Counted from the first letter of the stretch, positions 1 to 9,202 are shown. The stretch is 64,000 nucleotides of DNA from Gammaproteobacteria bacterium (GCA_024636785.1 JAGXGK010000015.1:124001-188000), one strand, 5' to 3'. Made by a program: numbers and translations. Notes: generated by a model from the letters alone, not told the origin.

Positions 1-21
1 TAGCAGTCATGAATTGAGAGC

Positions 22-390
22 CTATTCTTCGTTCTCGCCCTTGTCTTTGAACTCGCTGAGTATCTTCGGGATGTATTTTTGCAACTCGAAACGCAGTTGC
101 AGAAACAGGTGCTGTTCCAGATCGGGCATCATGTCCTGCATGATTTTTTCCACCAGCTCATTCATCTCTTCGCTGCGGCGCTGGTCGATGCTACGGCGAG
201 TTGTACTGCGACGTTCGCTGACGCGACGCTCGCCCTGCGCCTCGGGTAGGGGAATCTGCTTCTGGCGACGATCTTCGCCTCGACGGTCATTGACCTCGCG
301 TTTGGTTTTGGCCGGCGCCTCCTCTTTTTCCTTGCCCGGCTGAACGACATCTTCCAGTGTCGGGATGTTTTTGTGCTTATCGTCTGACAT
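22..390 (-). CDS. Hypothetical charged protein downstream of holC
   Basis: A 122-residue, highly charged protein with no recognised domain. The N-terminal two thirds are rich in Arg, Glu, Lys and Asp and look disordered, with several RR/ER repeats around residues 31-73. The last 50 residues could form amphipathic helices (LVEKIMQDMMPDLEQHLFLQL). No signal peptide or membrane segment is visible. It follows holC by 26 bp on the same strand and is probably cotranscribed with pepA-holC, where valS often follows in related genomes. Its function is unknown. A role linked to the Pol III chi subunit is only suggested by position. Confidence 0.7.
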   Translation of the reverse strand: MSDDKHKNIPTLEDVVQPGKEKEEAPAKTKREVNDRRGEDRRQKQIPLPEAQGERRVSERRSTTRRSIDQRRSEEMNELVEKIMQDMMPDLEQHLFLQLRFELQKYIPKILSEFKDKGENEE

Positions 391-416
391 GGCTTATCCG
401 TGGATGGGGTGAGACA

Positions 417-860
417 TTATGCGTTGCTGATATTATAGTGTTTTAGAGAATAATTGTTTTTCTCATACTGCGCATAACGCAGGCGGCCCTGCTGCTTGCG
501 TTTGGCATCGGCGCTGATGATTTCTGCAATGCGCGGACAGCACTCCTTGCGCAGGGGAATGTCGTCGGCCAGATTGATTAATAAATCGTAGCCGTGGGTG
601 GGTTCGATTTTGCTGGCGATGATAATCGGGGTTTCAGTTTCATCTTCATCGCCCCAGCACACATGCGGCAGAAAACCGTGCTCACTGTAATGCCACATCA
701 ATGCATCGAGCGCTTCCGTTTCCGCCTCGTTTTCGGTGCGAATAAATACAGTGTGCCCCAGACGCCACGCCTTCTCGGCCAACCGGCAACAGAAAAAATG
801 CATGCTTTCATCAGCCAGCAGATAGAAGTCAACGCGCGGGTTGGCTGTATCGTTCACCAT
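417..860 (-). CDS. holC: DNA polymerase III subunit chi
   Basis: A 147-residue HolC-family protein. Chi is part of the Pol III clamp-loader complex, pairs with psi (HolD) and contacts single-strand-binding protein at the replication fork. The sequence shows the family pattern: an N-terminal DFYLL strand, the LAEKAWRLGHTVFI helix-strand, the DALMWHY segment and a late LLINLADDIP strand. Length is normal for the family. It starts 4 bp after the pepA stop on the same strand, in the conserved pepA-holC order, so translational coupling is likely. Confidence 0.93.
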   Translation of the reverse strand: MVNDTANPRVDFYLLADESMHFFCCRLAEKAWRLGHTVFIRTENEAETEALDALMWHYSEHGFLPHVCWGDEDETETPIIIASKIEPTHGYDLLINLADDIPLRKECCPRIAEIISADAKRKQQGRLRYAQYEKNNYSLKHYNISNA

Positions 861-864
861 ATCG

Positions 865-2373
865 TTACGAGGGCTGGTTAGCGGCTTTGAAGCGATCGAG
901 AATGTATTGCATCAGCAGGCTGACCGGTCGACCGGTAGCGCCTTTCTGTTTGCCGCTTTTCCAGGCGACGCCGGCGATATCGAGATGCGCCCAGTGATAT
1001 TTTTTGGTGAAGCGCGAGAGGAAGCAGGCGGCGGTAATGGTACCCGCGCCCTTGCCGCCGATGTTGGCCATGTCAGCAAAGTTGCTATCCAGCTCTTCCT
1101 GATAGTCGTCCCACAGCGGCAGTTCCCAGCACCGGTCACCGCTCTTCTCACCGGCGTTGAGCAGGTCGTGAATTAACGGATTATGATTGCCCAGCAGACC
1201 CGCAGGATGCGCGCCCAGGGCGACGATGCAGGCACCGGTGAGCGTGGCGACATCGATGACTACAGCAGGATTATATTTTTCCGCGTAAGTCAGCGCGTCG
1301 CATAAAATCAGACGACCTTCGGCATCGGTGTTGAGAATTTCGATGCTCTTGCCGGACATGCTGGTGACGATATCACCGGGCTTGATGGCGCTGCTGCCGG
1401 GCATGTTTTCCACCGTGGGAACGAGACAGACAATGTTCATCGGCAGCTGTAATTCTGCACAGGCACTGAGGGTGCCTAGCACACTGGCTGCGCCGCACAT
1501 GTCATATTTCATTTCATCCATGCCCACGCCGGGTTTAAGGCTGATGCCGCCCGAATCGAAGGTGACGCCTTTGCCGACCAGCACGACCGGCTCCTGGTCT
1601 TTGTCACCGGCCATGTATTCGATAACAATTAATTTTGCCGGCTCGCTGCTGCCGCGAGATACCGCCAGCAGCGCGCCCATGCCCTGTTTTTCCATCTCAT
1701 CTTCATCGATAATGGTGGTTTTTATCTTGGGATATTGTTGTTGCAGAGTAGTGGCCTGTTTGGCCAGATAAGCAGGCGTGCAGATGTTGCCGGGCAGGTT
1801 GGAGAGGTCTTTGCTTAGCTTGATGCCGGTCGAAATCGCCATGCTATTTCTGACGGCGATTTCACCGTCAGCGAGCTGACCGCGGCCGGAAACGCTGAAG
1901 ATGAATTTTCTTAGCGGACGACGCGGTGAGGACTTGTCGGTTTTTAGCTGCTTGAACTCGTACAGGCATTCATCGATAGCTTCGATGGATTGTCCGATTT
2001 TCCAGGTGATGTCGCGGCGTCTAACCGGTGCTTCAGTCAGGTAGGAGGCGATTTCGGTTGCGCCACTGGCTTGCAGGCGCTTCACCATGGTCTGGTTAAT
2101 GTTGCGGAAATTGCGGGTGGTTATATCTTTTTCCTTGCCGCAGCCCACCAGCAGTACCCTGTCGCAAAGCGTGTTCTCAAGATTATGCAATAATAAGGTC
2201 TGTCCCAGGTCGCCTTCGATTTCACCTCGGCGAACCAGATTAGAGATTACACCGCCGCTTACTTCGTCTAGAATTTTGGCTGAGGGTGAAAGTTTACGTG
2301 AGGCGTAAACAGCTGCAACAACACATCCAATACGTTGTTTTTCTGGGCTGCCGCTTTTTACGGTGTATTCCAT
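865..2373 (-). CDS. pepA: Leucyl aminopeptidase (M17)
   Basis: A 502-residue cytosolic M17 metallopeptidase that removes N-terminal residues, often leucine, from peptides; in some bacteria PepA also binds DNA in Xer recombination. The diagnostic M17 signature NTDAEGRL is present, as are the GKGVTFDSGG and YDMCGAASVLG segments carrying metal-binding and catalytic residues. Length is full for the family. It is transcribed away from lptF and leads a pepA-holC-hypothetical operon. An AT-rich stretch with a GGAG-like ribosome site lies just upstream of the ATG. Confidence 0.95.
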   Translation of the reverse strand: MEYTVKSGSPEKQRIGCVVAAVYASRKLSPSAKILDEVSGGVISNLVRRGEIEGDLGQTLLLHNLENTLCDRVLLVGCGKEKDITTRNFRNINQTMVKRLQASGATEIASYLTEAPVRRRDITWKIGQSIEAIDECLYEFKQLKTDKSSPRRPLRKFIFSVSGRGQLADGEIAVRNSMAISTGIKLSKDLSNLPGNICTPAYLAKQATTLQQQYPKIKTTIIDEDEMEKQGMGALLAVSRGSSEPAKLIVIEYMAGDKDQEPVVLVGKGVTFDSGGISLKPGVGMDEMKYDMCGAASVLGTLSACAELQLPMNIVCLVPTVENMPGSSAIKPGDIVTSMSGKSIEILNTDAEGRLILCDALTYAEKYNPAVVIDVATLTGACIVALGAHPAGLLGNHNPLIHDLLNAGEKSGDRCWELPLWDDYQEELDSNFADMANIGGKGAGTITAACFLSRFTKKYHWAHLDIAGVAWKSGKQKGATGRPVSLLMQYILDRFKAANQPS

Positions 2374-2471
2374 GAATTTCTCCGGAGTCTTGATTTAATA
2401 GAGGTAGATTGTATGCAATTAATGCATTGTCGTGTAGTCAATGTGATAATGCCAGCTTAAAGAGAGAGCGC

Positions 2472-3593
2472 GTGAAAAAACATTTATCCATTATAGATCG
2501 CTATATCGGCCGGGAGATTCTAGTTTCCTGGCTCTCCGTGCTGTTCGTGCTGGCGATTGTGGTCGTGAGCGCCGATGCCACACGGTTGCTGGCCTGGCTG
2601 GTCGATGGGCGCATTCCGGTGGACATGTTTTTCTGGTTGCTGCTGAACAACACCTATGAGTTCGCCGTCATGCTGGTCCCGTTGAGCTTACTGCTGGGCA
2701 TTCTGCTGGCTTTCGGGCGTTTATATAACGATAGCGAGATGACTGCTGTCATGTCTGCCGGGCTGGGACCGGCACAGTGGTATCGCCCACTGTTGCTGGT
2801 GGCGCTGCCGACGACCTTGCTGATGTTTTTTTTCACGCTGTTTTTCATCCCCTCGGTGGTCGAACAGCGCGACGAAATGATGACCGAAGTGAAAAACCGT
2901 ACTGAGCTCAGCGTTCTGTTTGCCGGGCGCTTTAATCAATCGCGTGAAGGTAATGCCATTTTTTTTCTGGAATCGCAGCGCGATAGCGGTCAGATTATGG
3001 ATCATGTGTTTTATCAGCAGGTCAAAGACGATGTTGCACACGTCGATATCGCGACACGTGCGCGCTATCAGCATGACGAAAGCGGCCGTGACTATCTGGT
3101 GATGGAATCAGGCACGCATTATGAAGGGCAGCCGGGCAGGCGTAATTACAAAATTACCGAATATCAGGAGTATGGTGTTTATGTGCCGGGTTCCAAAGAC
3201 ATTGATACCACACTGTCGGTGAAAGCACTGCCCAGTGAACAGCTGTGGCGCTCAGATGTACTTCGACACCAGGCCGAATTGCAATGGCGGCTGACCGTGC
3301 CGGTGGCCACGCTGATTATCGCCCTGCTGGCATTGCCGCTCAGCCAGACTACCCCGCGCAGTGGACGTTTCGCCAACATGGCGTGGGCAGTATTGCTGTA
3401 TCTGGTTTACTCAAATCTACTAAGTATGGCCTCCAACTGGGTGATCAGGGAGCGCGTACCGATCTGGTTTGGCACCTGGTGGGTGCATATTGTCGCTCTG
3501 TTTCTGTTAGCACTTTTGCTAAAGCGTAGCGGTTACGCCTTTCGCCGTCGAAAATCATCAACCGAACCGCTGAATAAGGTGAACGCACAGTGA
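2472..3593 (+). CDS. lptF: LPS export ABC transporter permease LptF
   Basis: Inner-membrane permease of the LptB2FG transporter, which extracts lipopolysaccharide from the inner membrane and passes it along the LptC-A-D bridge. The protein begins with the family hallmark IIDRYIGREIL, has membrane helices near the N-terminus and after residue ~265, and a periplasmic beta-jellyroll between them. The reading frame is open from a TTG at 2409, but the GTG at 2472 is preferred because a purine-rich AAAGAGAGAG site precedes it and the product (373 aa) then starts at the usual place. The stop overlaps the lptG start by 4 bp, so the two are translationally coupled. Divergent from pepA, as in related genomes. 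Confidence 0.93.
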   Translation: MKKHLSIIDRYIGREILVSWLSVLFVLAIVVVSADATRLLAWLVDGRIPVDMFFWLLLNNTYEFAVMLVPLSLLLGILLAFGRLYNDSEMTAVMSAGLGPAQWYRPLLLVALPTTLLMFFFTLFFIPSVVEQRDEMMTEVKNRTELSVLFAGRFNQSREGNAIFFLESQRDSGQIMDHVFYQQVKDDVAHVDIATRARYQHDESGRDYLVMESGTHYEGQPGRRNYKITEYQEYGVYVPGSKDIDTTLSVKALPSEQLWRSDVLRHQAELQWRLTVPVATLIIALLALPLSQTTPRSGRFANMAWAVLLYLVYSNLLSMASNWVIRERVPIWFGTWWVHIVALFLLALLLKRSGYAFRRRKSSTEPLNKVNAQ

Positions 3594-4654
3594 TTATTGA
3601 TCGTTATATTGCCCGATCCATTCTAAGCGGCTCAGCCATCGCACTGTTTGTGTTTGCAGCACTTTTTACTTTCATTAATTTTATCCGGCAGCTGGACCAC
3701 ATTGGCACCAAGGATTTTGGTCTCGTAGAAGCAATCGCCTTTGTCCTGCTGAGCTTGCCCGATAATCTATACCTGCTGGCGCCTTCCATTATTTTGCTGG
3801 GCGGGCTGATCGCCATGGGAGCGATGGCCAGCAATTCCGAACTGATTGTGATGCGTGCATCGGGCATCAGCGTCGGCAGAATTGTGGGTTCGGTGTTGCA
3901 GACGGGTCTCGTGCTGGCAGTGCTGGTTGGGTTGGCAGGCGAATTTATTGTGCCCCAGGCAACCAGTAACGCCAAAGCTCTGCGCGCCGCCGCCATGGAT
4001 GATCAGGTGCTGGTGGGCGGCGAGCACGGTTTATGGGCGCGAGACGGGAATCGCTATTTTAATATACAGACCGTGATGCCCGATATGCAGCTGCACAATA
4101 TCAAGGTTTACGAGCTGGATGAGGACAGAAAACTTAAACACACAGTCAGCGCCGAACACGCATTCTTCAAAGACGGGCGTTGGCAGCTGAAAGAGGTCAG
4201 GCATAGTGATATTTCTGAAGCAGGTGTAGATAGCTACCAAAATGCCAGTGAAGAATGGCCAAGTTTGATTAAAAAGGATCTGTTCGAGGTGCTCAGACTG
4301 GAGCCGGAGGATATGTCCATGGCATCGCTGGTACGTTACAGCAGTTATCTGGAGGCGAATAATCTGGACGCCACCGCCTACCGGCTTGCCTTCTGGGTTA
4401 AGTTATTCACTCCGTTAACCTGCCTGGTGATGTTATTGATTGCAGTGCCGCTGGTATTCTCCACCACAGCGAGATCCGGCGGAACCGGGCAGCAGGTTAT
4501 TCTAGGTCTACTACTGGGCATTCTGTTCTTTGTCTTCAATCAGGCGATCAATCATCTGGGTGTGGTGTACGGCTTGATGCCCGTACTCAGTGCATCAATT
4601 CCATTGCTGGTAGTGACGGCGATCAATCTCTTTTTGATACGGCGTATCCGTTAA
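3590..4654 (+). CDS. lptG: LPS export ABC transporter permease LptG
   Basis: Second permease of LptB2FG (354 aa), partner of LptF. It shares the opening IIDRYIARSIL, has about three N-terminal membrane helices, a periplasmic domain at roughly residues 120-260 and three C-terminal helices with the family segment TARSGGTGQQ. Starts with GTG inside the end of lptF (GTGA overlap), which fixes the start and predicts equal production of the two permeases. The convergent RDD gene ends 12 bp beyond its stop. Confidence 0.93.
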   Translation: MIIDRYIARSILSGSAIALFVFAALFTFINFIRQLDHIGTKDFGLVEAIAFVLLSLPDNLYLLAPSIILLGGLIAMGAMASNSELIVMRASGISVGRIVGSVLQTGLVLAVLVGLAGEFIVPQATSNAKALRAAAMDDQVLVGGEHGLWARDGNRYFNIQTVMPDMQLHNIKVYELDEDRKLKHTVSAEHAFFKDGRWQLKEVRHSDISEAGVDSYQNASEEWPSLIKKDLFEVLRLEPEDMSMASLVRYSSYLEANNLDATAYRLAFWVKLFTPLTCLVMLLIAVPLVFSTTARSGGTGQQVILGLLLGILFFVFNQAINHLGVVYGLMPVLSASIPLLVVTAINLFLIRRIR

Positions 4655-4665
4655 GCGGTTCCGGC

Positions 4666-5124
4666 TTAGCTGTCAGATGTTCTCAAATCAACCAGCGTGG
4701 TGTGTGAAGCCATATCATGCCAGCAGCGCTTCTTCTTATCGAACACCGACCAGAAAAAACCCAGGCCAAGACAGAACCAGGATATAACCGCTGTGGTTTC
4801 TCTAATCAGCACCTGTTTCCAGTTAATGTTTTGCGAATCGTTGCTGATTAATTTTATTTTCCAGGTTTTCATTCCCAGTGTCTGGCCGCCATGCGTCCAG
4901 AACCAGCCGAAATAGAAAAAAATAATACTCACCAGATATAAATCAAAAAGCAGGATGTAAGGACTGTCCTGATCGATAGCCTTACCCTGATTTATGGCAT
5001 TAACCAGTGCCGTGGCCAGAAAAAGAATGGCGGTGAGCAGAAAAAGATCATAAAAAATCGCCATTAATCTGCGTAATAAAGTCACCGGAGTAGCGGAAGA
5101 GACAGGTATATTCATCTTGCTCAT
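4666..5124 (-). CDS. RDD family membrane protein
   Basis: A 152-residue integral membrane protein of the RDD family (conserved Arg and Asp residues in the first helix: RRLMAIFYDLFLL). Three or four membrane segments are visible, at about residues 22-43, 56-78 and near 112-132, with a GGQTLGMKTWKIKL loop typical of the family. RDD proteins have no general biochemical role; some act in ion exchange or stress tolerance. It is monocistronic, convergent with lptG and divergent from the outer-membrane barrel gene. Confidence 0.85.
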   Translation of the reverse strand: MSKMNIPVSSATPVTLLRRLMAIFYDLFLLTAILFLATALVNAINQGKAIDQDSPYILLFDLYLVSIIFFYFGWFWTHGGQTLGMKTWKIKLISNDSQNINWKQVLIRETTAVISWFCLGLGFFWSVFDKKKRCWHDMASHTTLVDLRTSDS

Positions 5125-5250
5125 TGTGGTTATTTATAGGTAAAGTACAGCCTGCGTGAAGTCGCATATTGTAATTTAAATCCGCCTGTTATTGTTATTC
5201 AATATGACAGGCAACGAAGACATTAAAAATTAATAGAACAAAGGTGATTT

Positions 5251-6402
5251 ATGAAGATAGTTAAGATTGGATTTTGTGCAGTGGCACTGGCAGCCGCCTC
5301 ACGTTCGGCGATAGCCGCGCCTTTTGCGCACGAAGCACGCTCACTGGGTATGGGTAATGTCGGTGTGGCAACTGCTGATATTGCCGCTGCACCTTTTGCA
5401 AACCCGGCGATGCTGTCTTTTCAGAAGTCGGACGATGATTTTTCATTACTACTCACTGCCGGGGCTTTTTTCAGCGATAATGACGGCGTTATTGATGACA
5501 TTGATGCGTTTCAGGACAGCACTAATGACTCTGAAAAATTGGCCATTGCAAAAGGGCTAGACGGCAAGGTGATCGCGCCCGAACTGTCCGGGGCATTGGC
5601 GGTCGGCTTTACCACCGAAAAATATTCCATGGCCGTTAGCGCCCGTGTGGATGTGGTTGTGGCAGGCGGGCTGAGCAATGTTTCACAGAATGTTTCAACC
5701 ATTAATGACCCAACTTACAATCTGCTCAACATTGTCGGTGCGCAAACCACTGAAGTCGGTTTTTCCATTGCGCGCAGTTTTGAGCTGATGGAGAAGAAAG
5801 TATCGATAGGTTTAACGCCGAAAATCGTGAATGTTGAAGCGGTGAAATACTCCGAGTCCATTTCATTAGATGATACAGGGCTGGATAATCTGACCGATGA
5901 TATACAGGATCTGGGCGACTTCACCACGCTTGATCTTGGCATGGTGATGGCTGTGACCGACAATGTTCGCGTCGGTGTTACCGTCAAAAACCTGCTGACA
6001 GAAGAAATGTCCTTTCAAACCACCGATGCAAACAATGATACAACCACAACCACGCTGTCGTTTGATACGCAGTTGAAAGTTGGTGCAGCTTACAGTAACG
6101 ATTTCCTTACTCTGGGAGCCGATCTTGATTTGACAGAGAATGATTCGATTGTGTCATCAGGTGCAGTGACCGGGCTGAAAAGACAGAACCTGTCACTGGG
6201 GGTTGAATTCAATGCTTTTGATTATGCACAATTACGTTTGGGTATGATTAAAAACATAGCTGATGGTATATCCAGCGCCGATAAAGAAGCGATTTACACC
6301 GCTGGCGTCGGTCTCTGGTTAGGCTTTAATCTAGATCTTGCGGTGATGTCGGGTGCAGGTGAATCATTGGGCGCAGTTGTGCAAACAGGTTTCAAATTTT
6401 GA
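5251..6402 (+). CDS. Outer-membrane beta-barrel protein (TraF_2/FadL-like)
   Basis: A 383-residue exported protein with an N-terminal signal peptide (about residues 1-22, ending SAIAA) followed by a region beginning EARSLGMGNVGVATAD, as in OmpP1/FadL and the Pfam family named after F-plasmid TraF. Alternating hydrophobic strands continue to a C-terminal phenylalanine (VVQTGFKF), the usual sign of an outer-membrane barrel. It probably forms a channel for hydrophobic or other small compounds; the substrate cannot be told from sequence. Databases often label such proteins conjugal transfer protein TraF, but there are no conjugation genes nearby. It stands alone. Confidence 0.8.
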   Translation: MKIVKIGFCAVALAAASRSAIAAPFAHEARSLGMGNVGVATADIAAAPFANPAMLSFQKSDDDFSLLLTAGAFFSDNDGVIDDIDAFQDSTNDSEKLAIAKGLDGKVIAPELSGALAVGFTTEKYSMAVSARVDVVVAGGLSNVSQNVSTINDPTYNLLNIVGAQTTEVGFSIARSFELMEKKVSIGLTPKIVNVEAVKYSESISLDDTGLDNLTDDIQDLGDFTTLDLGMVMAVTDNVRVGVTVKNLLTEEMSFQTTDANNDTTTTTLSFDTQLKVGAAYSNDFLTLGADLDLTENDSIVSSGAVTGLKRQNLSLGVEFNAFDYAQLRLGMIKNIADGISSADKEAIYTAGVGLWLGFNLDLAVMSGAGESLGAVVQTGFKF

Positions 6403-6465
6403 TTCTTGAGAGCATTTTTCACAGAAAATATTTTGTAATTTTTGATTTTAAAGATAAAAAATTTG

Positions 6466-6495
6466 TTACAAATTAAAAAAAACATTTGCTATATT
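6466..6495 (+). promoter_or_regulatory. Likely sigma70 promoter of the histone-like gene
   Basis: TTACAA at 6466-6471 and TATATT at 6490-6495 are separated by 18 bp and preceded by an AT-rich tract that could act as an UP element. This would give a leader of about 45 bases before the AAAGAGGA ribosome site and ATG at 6547. Prediction by eye only. Confidence 0.45.
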
Positions 6496-6546
6496 AAATT
6501 ATCCTTTTATACTCCGGATGGTAACTCACAAAAGAGGACGCAAAAA

Positions 6547-7053
6547 ATGGCACAAGCTAAAACAAAAACCAAGAAAAAAACTACTGCGAAAACAGCGCTG
6601 AAAAAGAAAGCAGCGGCTGCTAAACGCAAAGTAGCTAAGAAGACCCTTCCTAAAAAGAAGGCTGTAAAGAAAAAAGCAGTTAAGAAAAAAGCGGTAAAGA
6701 AAAAATCAGCTTCTAATGTAGCCGCTAAGAGAAAGGCTGCCGCTGCTAAAAAGAAAGCGGCTGCAACTAAGAAAAAAGAAGCCGCTGCACGCAAAAAACA
6801 GGCTCGTATAGCTGCCGCTGAAGCTAAGCGGAAGACGCGTGAGCGCATTGCTGCTGTCGCTGCCGCTTTGAAAGAAGCTAAAGCAGAAGTTGCTGCCGCC
6901 AATAAGCGCCAGGCAATGATGCTGAAGATGGCCCAGAAGAAAGAGGCCGCTGTGGCTTCATTTGTAGATAAGTGGAGCAGGAAAGAGATGGCTAAGATCG
7001 ACAAAGCCATGAAACCAGCAAAACGTAAAAAACGTCGTACGACCAAAAAATAA
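6547..7053 (+). CDS. Histone H1-like Lys/Ala-rich DNA-binding protein
   Basis: A 168-residue protein made largely of Lys and Ala, with repeated KKA/KKKAVK blocks at residues ~10-90, then an AAAEAKRKTRERIAAVAAALKEAKAEVAAA helical stretch and a basic tail ending KRKKRRTTKK. This composition is that of eukaryotic H1 tails and of bacterial H1-like proteins such as AlgP and Hc1, which bind DNA without sequence preference and compact it. The frame is open from 6442, but an AAAGAGGA site just before the ATG at 6547 sets the start. It has its own promoter and a strong terminator, so it is probably well expressed. Low-complexity repeats could vary in number between strains. Confidence 0.85.
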   Translation: MAQAKTKTKKKTTAKTALKKKAAAAKRKVAKKTLPKKKAVKKKAVKKKAVKKKSASNVAAKRKAAAAKKKAAATKKKEAAARKKQARIAAAEAKRKTRERIAAVAAALKEAKAEVAAANKRQAMMLKMAQKKEAAVASFVDKWSRKEMAKIDKAMKPAKRKKRRTTKK

Positions 7054-7085
7054 GACGTAAGCGTTAAAGCTGAAAGTTGGTGGAA

Positions 7086-7119
7086 GGGGCATGTGTCATT
7101 GACAGATGCCCCTTTTTTT
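7086..7119 (+). terminator. Rho-independent terminator of the histone-like gene
   Basis: GGGGCAT (7086-7092) pairs with ATGCCCC (7106-7112); inside it, TGTC pairs with GACA around a 3-base loop, and seven T follow. It lies 33 bp after the stop codon. Confidence 0.9.
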
Positions 7120-7153
7120 ATGGCTATAAATATTATGAATTTGATTAAAGATT

Positions 7154-8077
7154 ATGGCTAAAGCCGATTGCATCCCTGCCGATGAGCGGAGGGTACTGGA
7201 ATATTTTATCGATCATTTGTGGATGGAGAATGCGCTCAGTGAAAACACACTGTCGGCGTATCGCAGTGATCTGGCCGGTTTTGCATTGTGGCTGAGCCGG
7301 CAGGAGCGCACATTTTTTACCGCCGATACCGCTTTTATTCAGGATTATTTGAATCAGCAGCATCAAACCGGCCGGAAAACCCGTTCTGCCGCCCGCCTGT
7401 TATCGTCTTTGCGGCGTTTTTATGGATTTTTATTGCGCGAGAAAAAAATCCAGGAAAATCCGACTCAGTTACTGGAATCACCCAAAGCCGAACGTTACCT
7501 GCCGGCAACGCTTAACGAAACGCAGGTTGAAGCGTTGCTTAATGCGCCGGATGTTTCCGATGATCTCGGTTTGCGTGATCGCGCCATGCTGGAATTACTT
7601 TACGCAACCGGTTTGCGCGTCACCGAGCTGGTGAGTTTGCAGTTGTCACAGGTGTCGCTAGAACCCGGCGTTGTCCGGGTGATGGGCAAGGGTGATAAAG
7701 AACGACTGGTGCCGGTGGGGGAGATTGCGCTGGAATGGATTGAACGCTATCTAAAACAGGCCCGCCCCGTGCTCCTGCCAGTGCATGCCAAAGCGACTAA
7801 TGCGGTATTCGTGACCCGGCGCGGGCAGGCTATGAGTCGTCAGGCCTTCTGGTACATGATCAAACGCAATGGCCTGAAAGCGGGTATTGAGGCAAATAGT
7901 TTATCACCCCATACTTTACGCCACGCCTTTGCCACGCATTTACTGAATCATGGCGCGGATTTACGCGTGGTACAAATGCTTCTGGGCCACAGTGATATTT
8001 CAACCACGCAAATTTATACCCATGTTGCCGATCAGCGGTTGCAGGATCTTTATCACCAGCATCATCCGCGTGGTTAA
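7154..8077 (+). CDS. xerD: Site-specific tyrosine recombinase XerD
   Basis: A 307-residue tyrosine recombinase that, with XerC, resolves chromosome dimers at dif. It has the N-terminal SAM-like core-binding domain (residues ~12-105) and the catalytic domain with R155 (TGLRVTE), K179, H253 and R256 (HTLRHAF), H279 (LGHS) and nucleophile Y288 (IYTH). All catalytic residues are intact. XerD rather than XerC is chosen because of the adjacent dsbC, an order known in enterobacteria and other Gammaproteobacteria, and the length. Confidence 0.92.
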   Translation: MAKADCIPADERRVLEYFIDHLWMENALSENTLSAYRSDLAGFALWLSRQERTFFTADTAFIQDYLNQQHQTGRKTRSAARLLSSLRRFYGFLLREKKIQENPTQLLESPKAERYLPATLNETQVEALLNAPDVSDDLGLRDRAMLELLYATGLRVTELVSLQLSQVSLEPGVVRVMGKGDKERLVPVGEIALEWIERYLKQARPVLLPVHAKATNAVFVTRRGQAMSRQAFWYMIKRNGLKAGIEANSLSPHTLRHAFATHLLNHGADLRVVQMLLGHSDISTTQIYTHVADQRLQDLYHQHHPRG

Positions 8078-8175
8078 CTGACTCGCATTACATTGATTGA
8101 ATTACTCAGAAGTGATGGAATTATCTATAATACGGCTTGTCTGTAATGATTCAAATTAACAAGAGCGTGCACATT

Positions 8176-8934
8176 ATGAGTTTATCTAAAGCAGTATTCA
8201 GACCGGCATTTGGTCTTTTCCTTCTTCCTATCTCTCTGCTGTTAGCCGCCACTCCGGCGCTTTCAGCGGATAGCGCTATCGAAACGCTGAAAAAGGCGCT
8301 GTCCAAACATCTGCCCGGCACCGAGATCAGCCAGGTTAGTGAATCTCCCATACCCGGTTTATACGAGGTGATTGTGGGCGCTCAGGTGGTCTATATGGAC
8401 CAGAACGCGCGTTATATGCTGGATGGAAATCTGATTGATTTATCCAGTCGCGTCAATTATACCGAGCAGGCTAAGTCCAAAATACGTTTGACCGCGATCA
8501 ATGCTCTGGGCGAAGAGAATATGCTGATTTATACCCCTAAAAAGGTGGACCATACTATTACCGTGGTGACTGATATCGACTGCCCCTATTGCCGACGTTT
8601 ACATAATGAAATGGATCAGTATATGGCCAGCAATGTCCAGGTTCGCTACATCTTCATGCCGCTGAAAGGCAAGAGTGATTATGATACAACGGTGAGTGTC
8701 TGGTGTGCCAAAGATAGAAACAAAGCACTCGATCTTGCTAAAGGCGGCGATAAAATCAAAGCGCAGACGTGTGACAACCCCATTCAGCGTCACCTCGAGC
8801 TGGCCCGGGAAATCGGTGTTGCAGGTACGCCCGCCATCATCCTGGAATCCGGTGAGATGCTGCCCGGTTATGTGCCTGCCGCCAAACTGGTGCAGGAGAT
8901 AACAAATACACAGGCCAAGGCTGCTGTTAATTGA
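8176..8934 (+). CDS. dsbC: Thiol:disulfide interchange protein DsbC
   Basis: Periplasmic disulfide isomerase of 252 aa. A signal peptide (residues ~1-31, ending ALSAD) is followed by a small dimerisation domain (to ~95) and a thioredoxin-fold domain with active site C136-P-Y-C139 and a cis-Pro loop (GVAGTPAIIL). E. coli DsbC has CGYC; the Pro variant is less usual but conservative. A frame open from a TTG at 8137 exists, but the ATG at 8176 gives a normal signal peptide and has AAGAG upstream. It follows xerD by about 100 bp. Confidence 0.92.
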   Translation: MSLSKAVFRPAFGLFLLPISLLLAATPALSADSAIETLKKALSKHLPGTEISQVSESPIPGLYEVIVGAQVVYMDQNARYMLDGNLIDLSSRVNYTEQAKSKIRLTAINALGEENMLIYTPKKVDHTITVVTDIDCPYCRRLHNEMDQYMASNVQVRYIFMPLKGKSDYDTTVSVWCAKDRNKALDLAKGGDKIKAQTCDNPIQRHLELAREIGVAGTPAIILESGEMLPGYVPAAKLVQEITNTQAKAAVN

Positions 8935-8995
8935 TCCGGATTAAATTTTAAGGCGTAGCGGCAGTCTCGATAACCATCTGCGCCGGCCCTCCCGT

Positions 8996-9023
8996 CCAGC
9001 CGGCCAGAGCCGTTTCCGGCTGG
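8996..9023 (+). terminator. Hairpin downstream of dsbC, possible terminator
   Basis: CCAGCCGG (8996-9003) pairs with CCGGCTGG (9016-9023) around a 12-base loop, 61 bp after the dsbC stop. A T-run does not follow directly, so Rho-independent termination is uncertain. Confidence 0.35.
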
Positions 9024-9118
9024 CGGTGAATAAACCCCTTTTCATGTTTTGTCATCGACCGGATTTTTCGAAGTTCTGACCCTGAAGCTGAGACCGTCCG
9101 TAAAACTCAAAAACTTTC

Positions 9119-9202
9119 ACCGCAGAGGCGCTGAGTTTTTATTGATGCTGCGCACAAATAACGATTAACAGGATTTTCTCTGCGTCTCCGCGCCTCTGCG
9201 GT
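9119..9202. repeat. Inverted pair of dispersed 'CCGCAGAGGCGC' repeats
   Basis: ACCGCAGAGGCGC at 9119-9131 is matched by its reverse complement at 9190-9202, enclosing about 58 bp. The same core recurs at 22278-22520 and 50341-50365, always in intergenic DNA. The 380-bp gap between dsbC and parE holds this, the hairpin at 8996 and presumably the parE promoter; I see no gene in it. Confidence 0.7.

Noticed and set aside
5251..6402. Conjugation system suggested by TraF-like naming
   Set aside because: The protein is an outer-membrane barrel and no other transfer genes are present.
6507..7046. Long minus-strand frame antisense to the histone-like gene (Phe/Ala/Leu-rich, membrane-like)
   Set aside because: It is the complement of a Lys/Ala repeat; composition is forced by the sense strand and there is no ribosome site.
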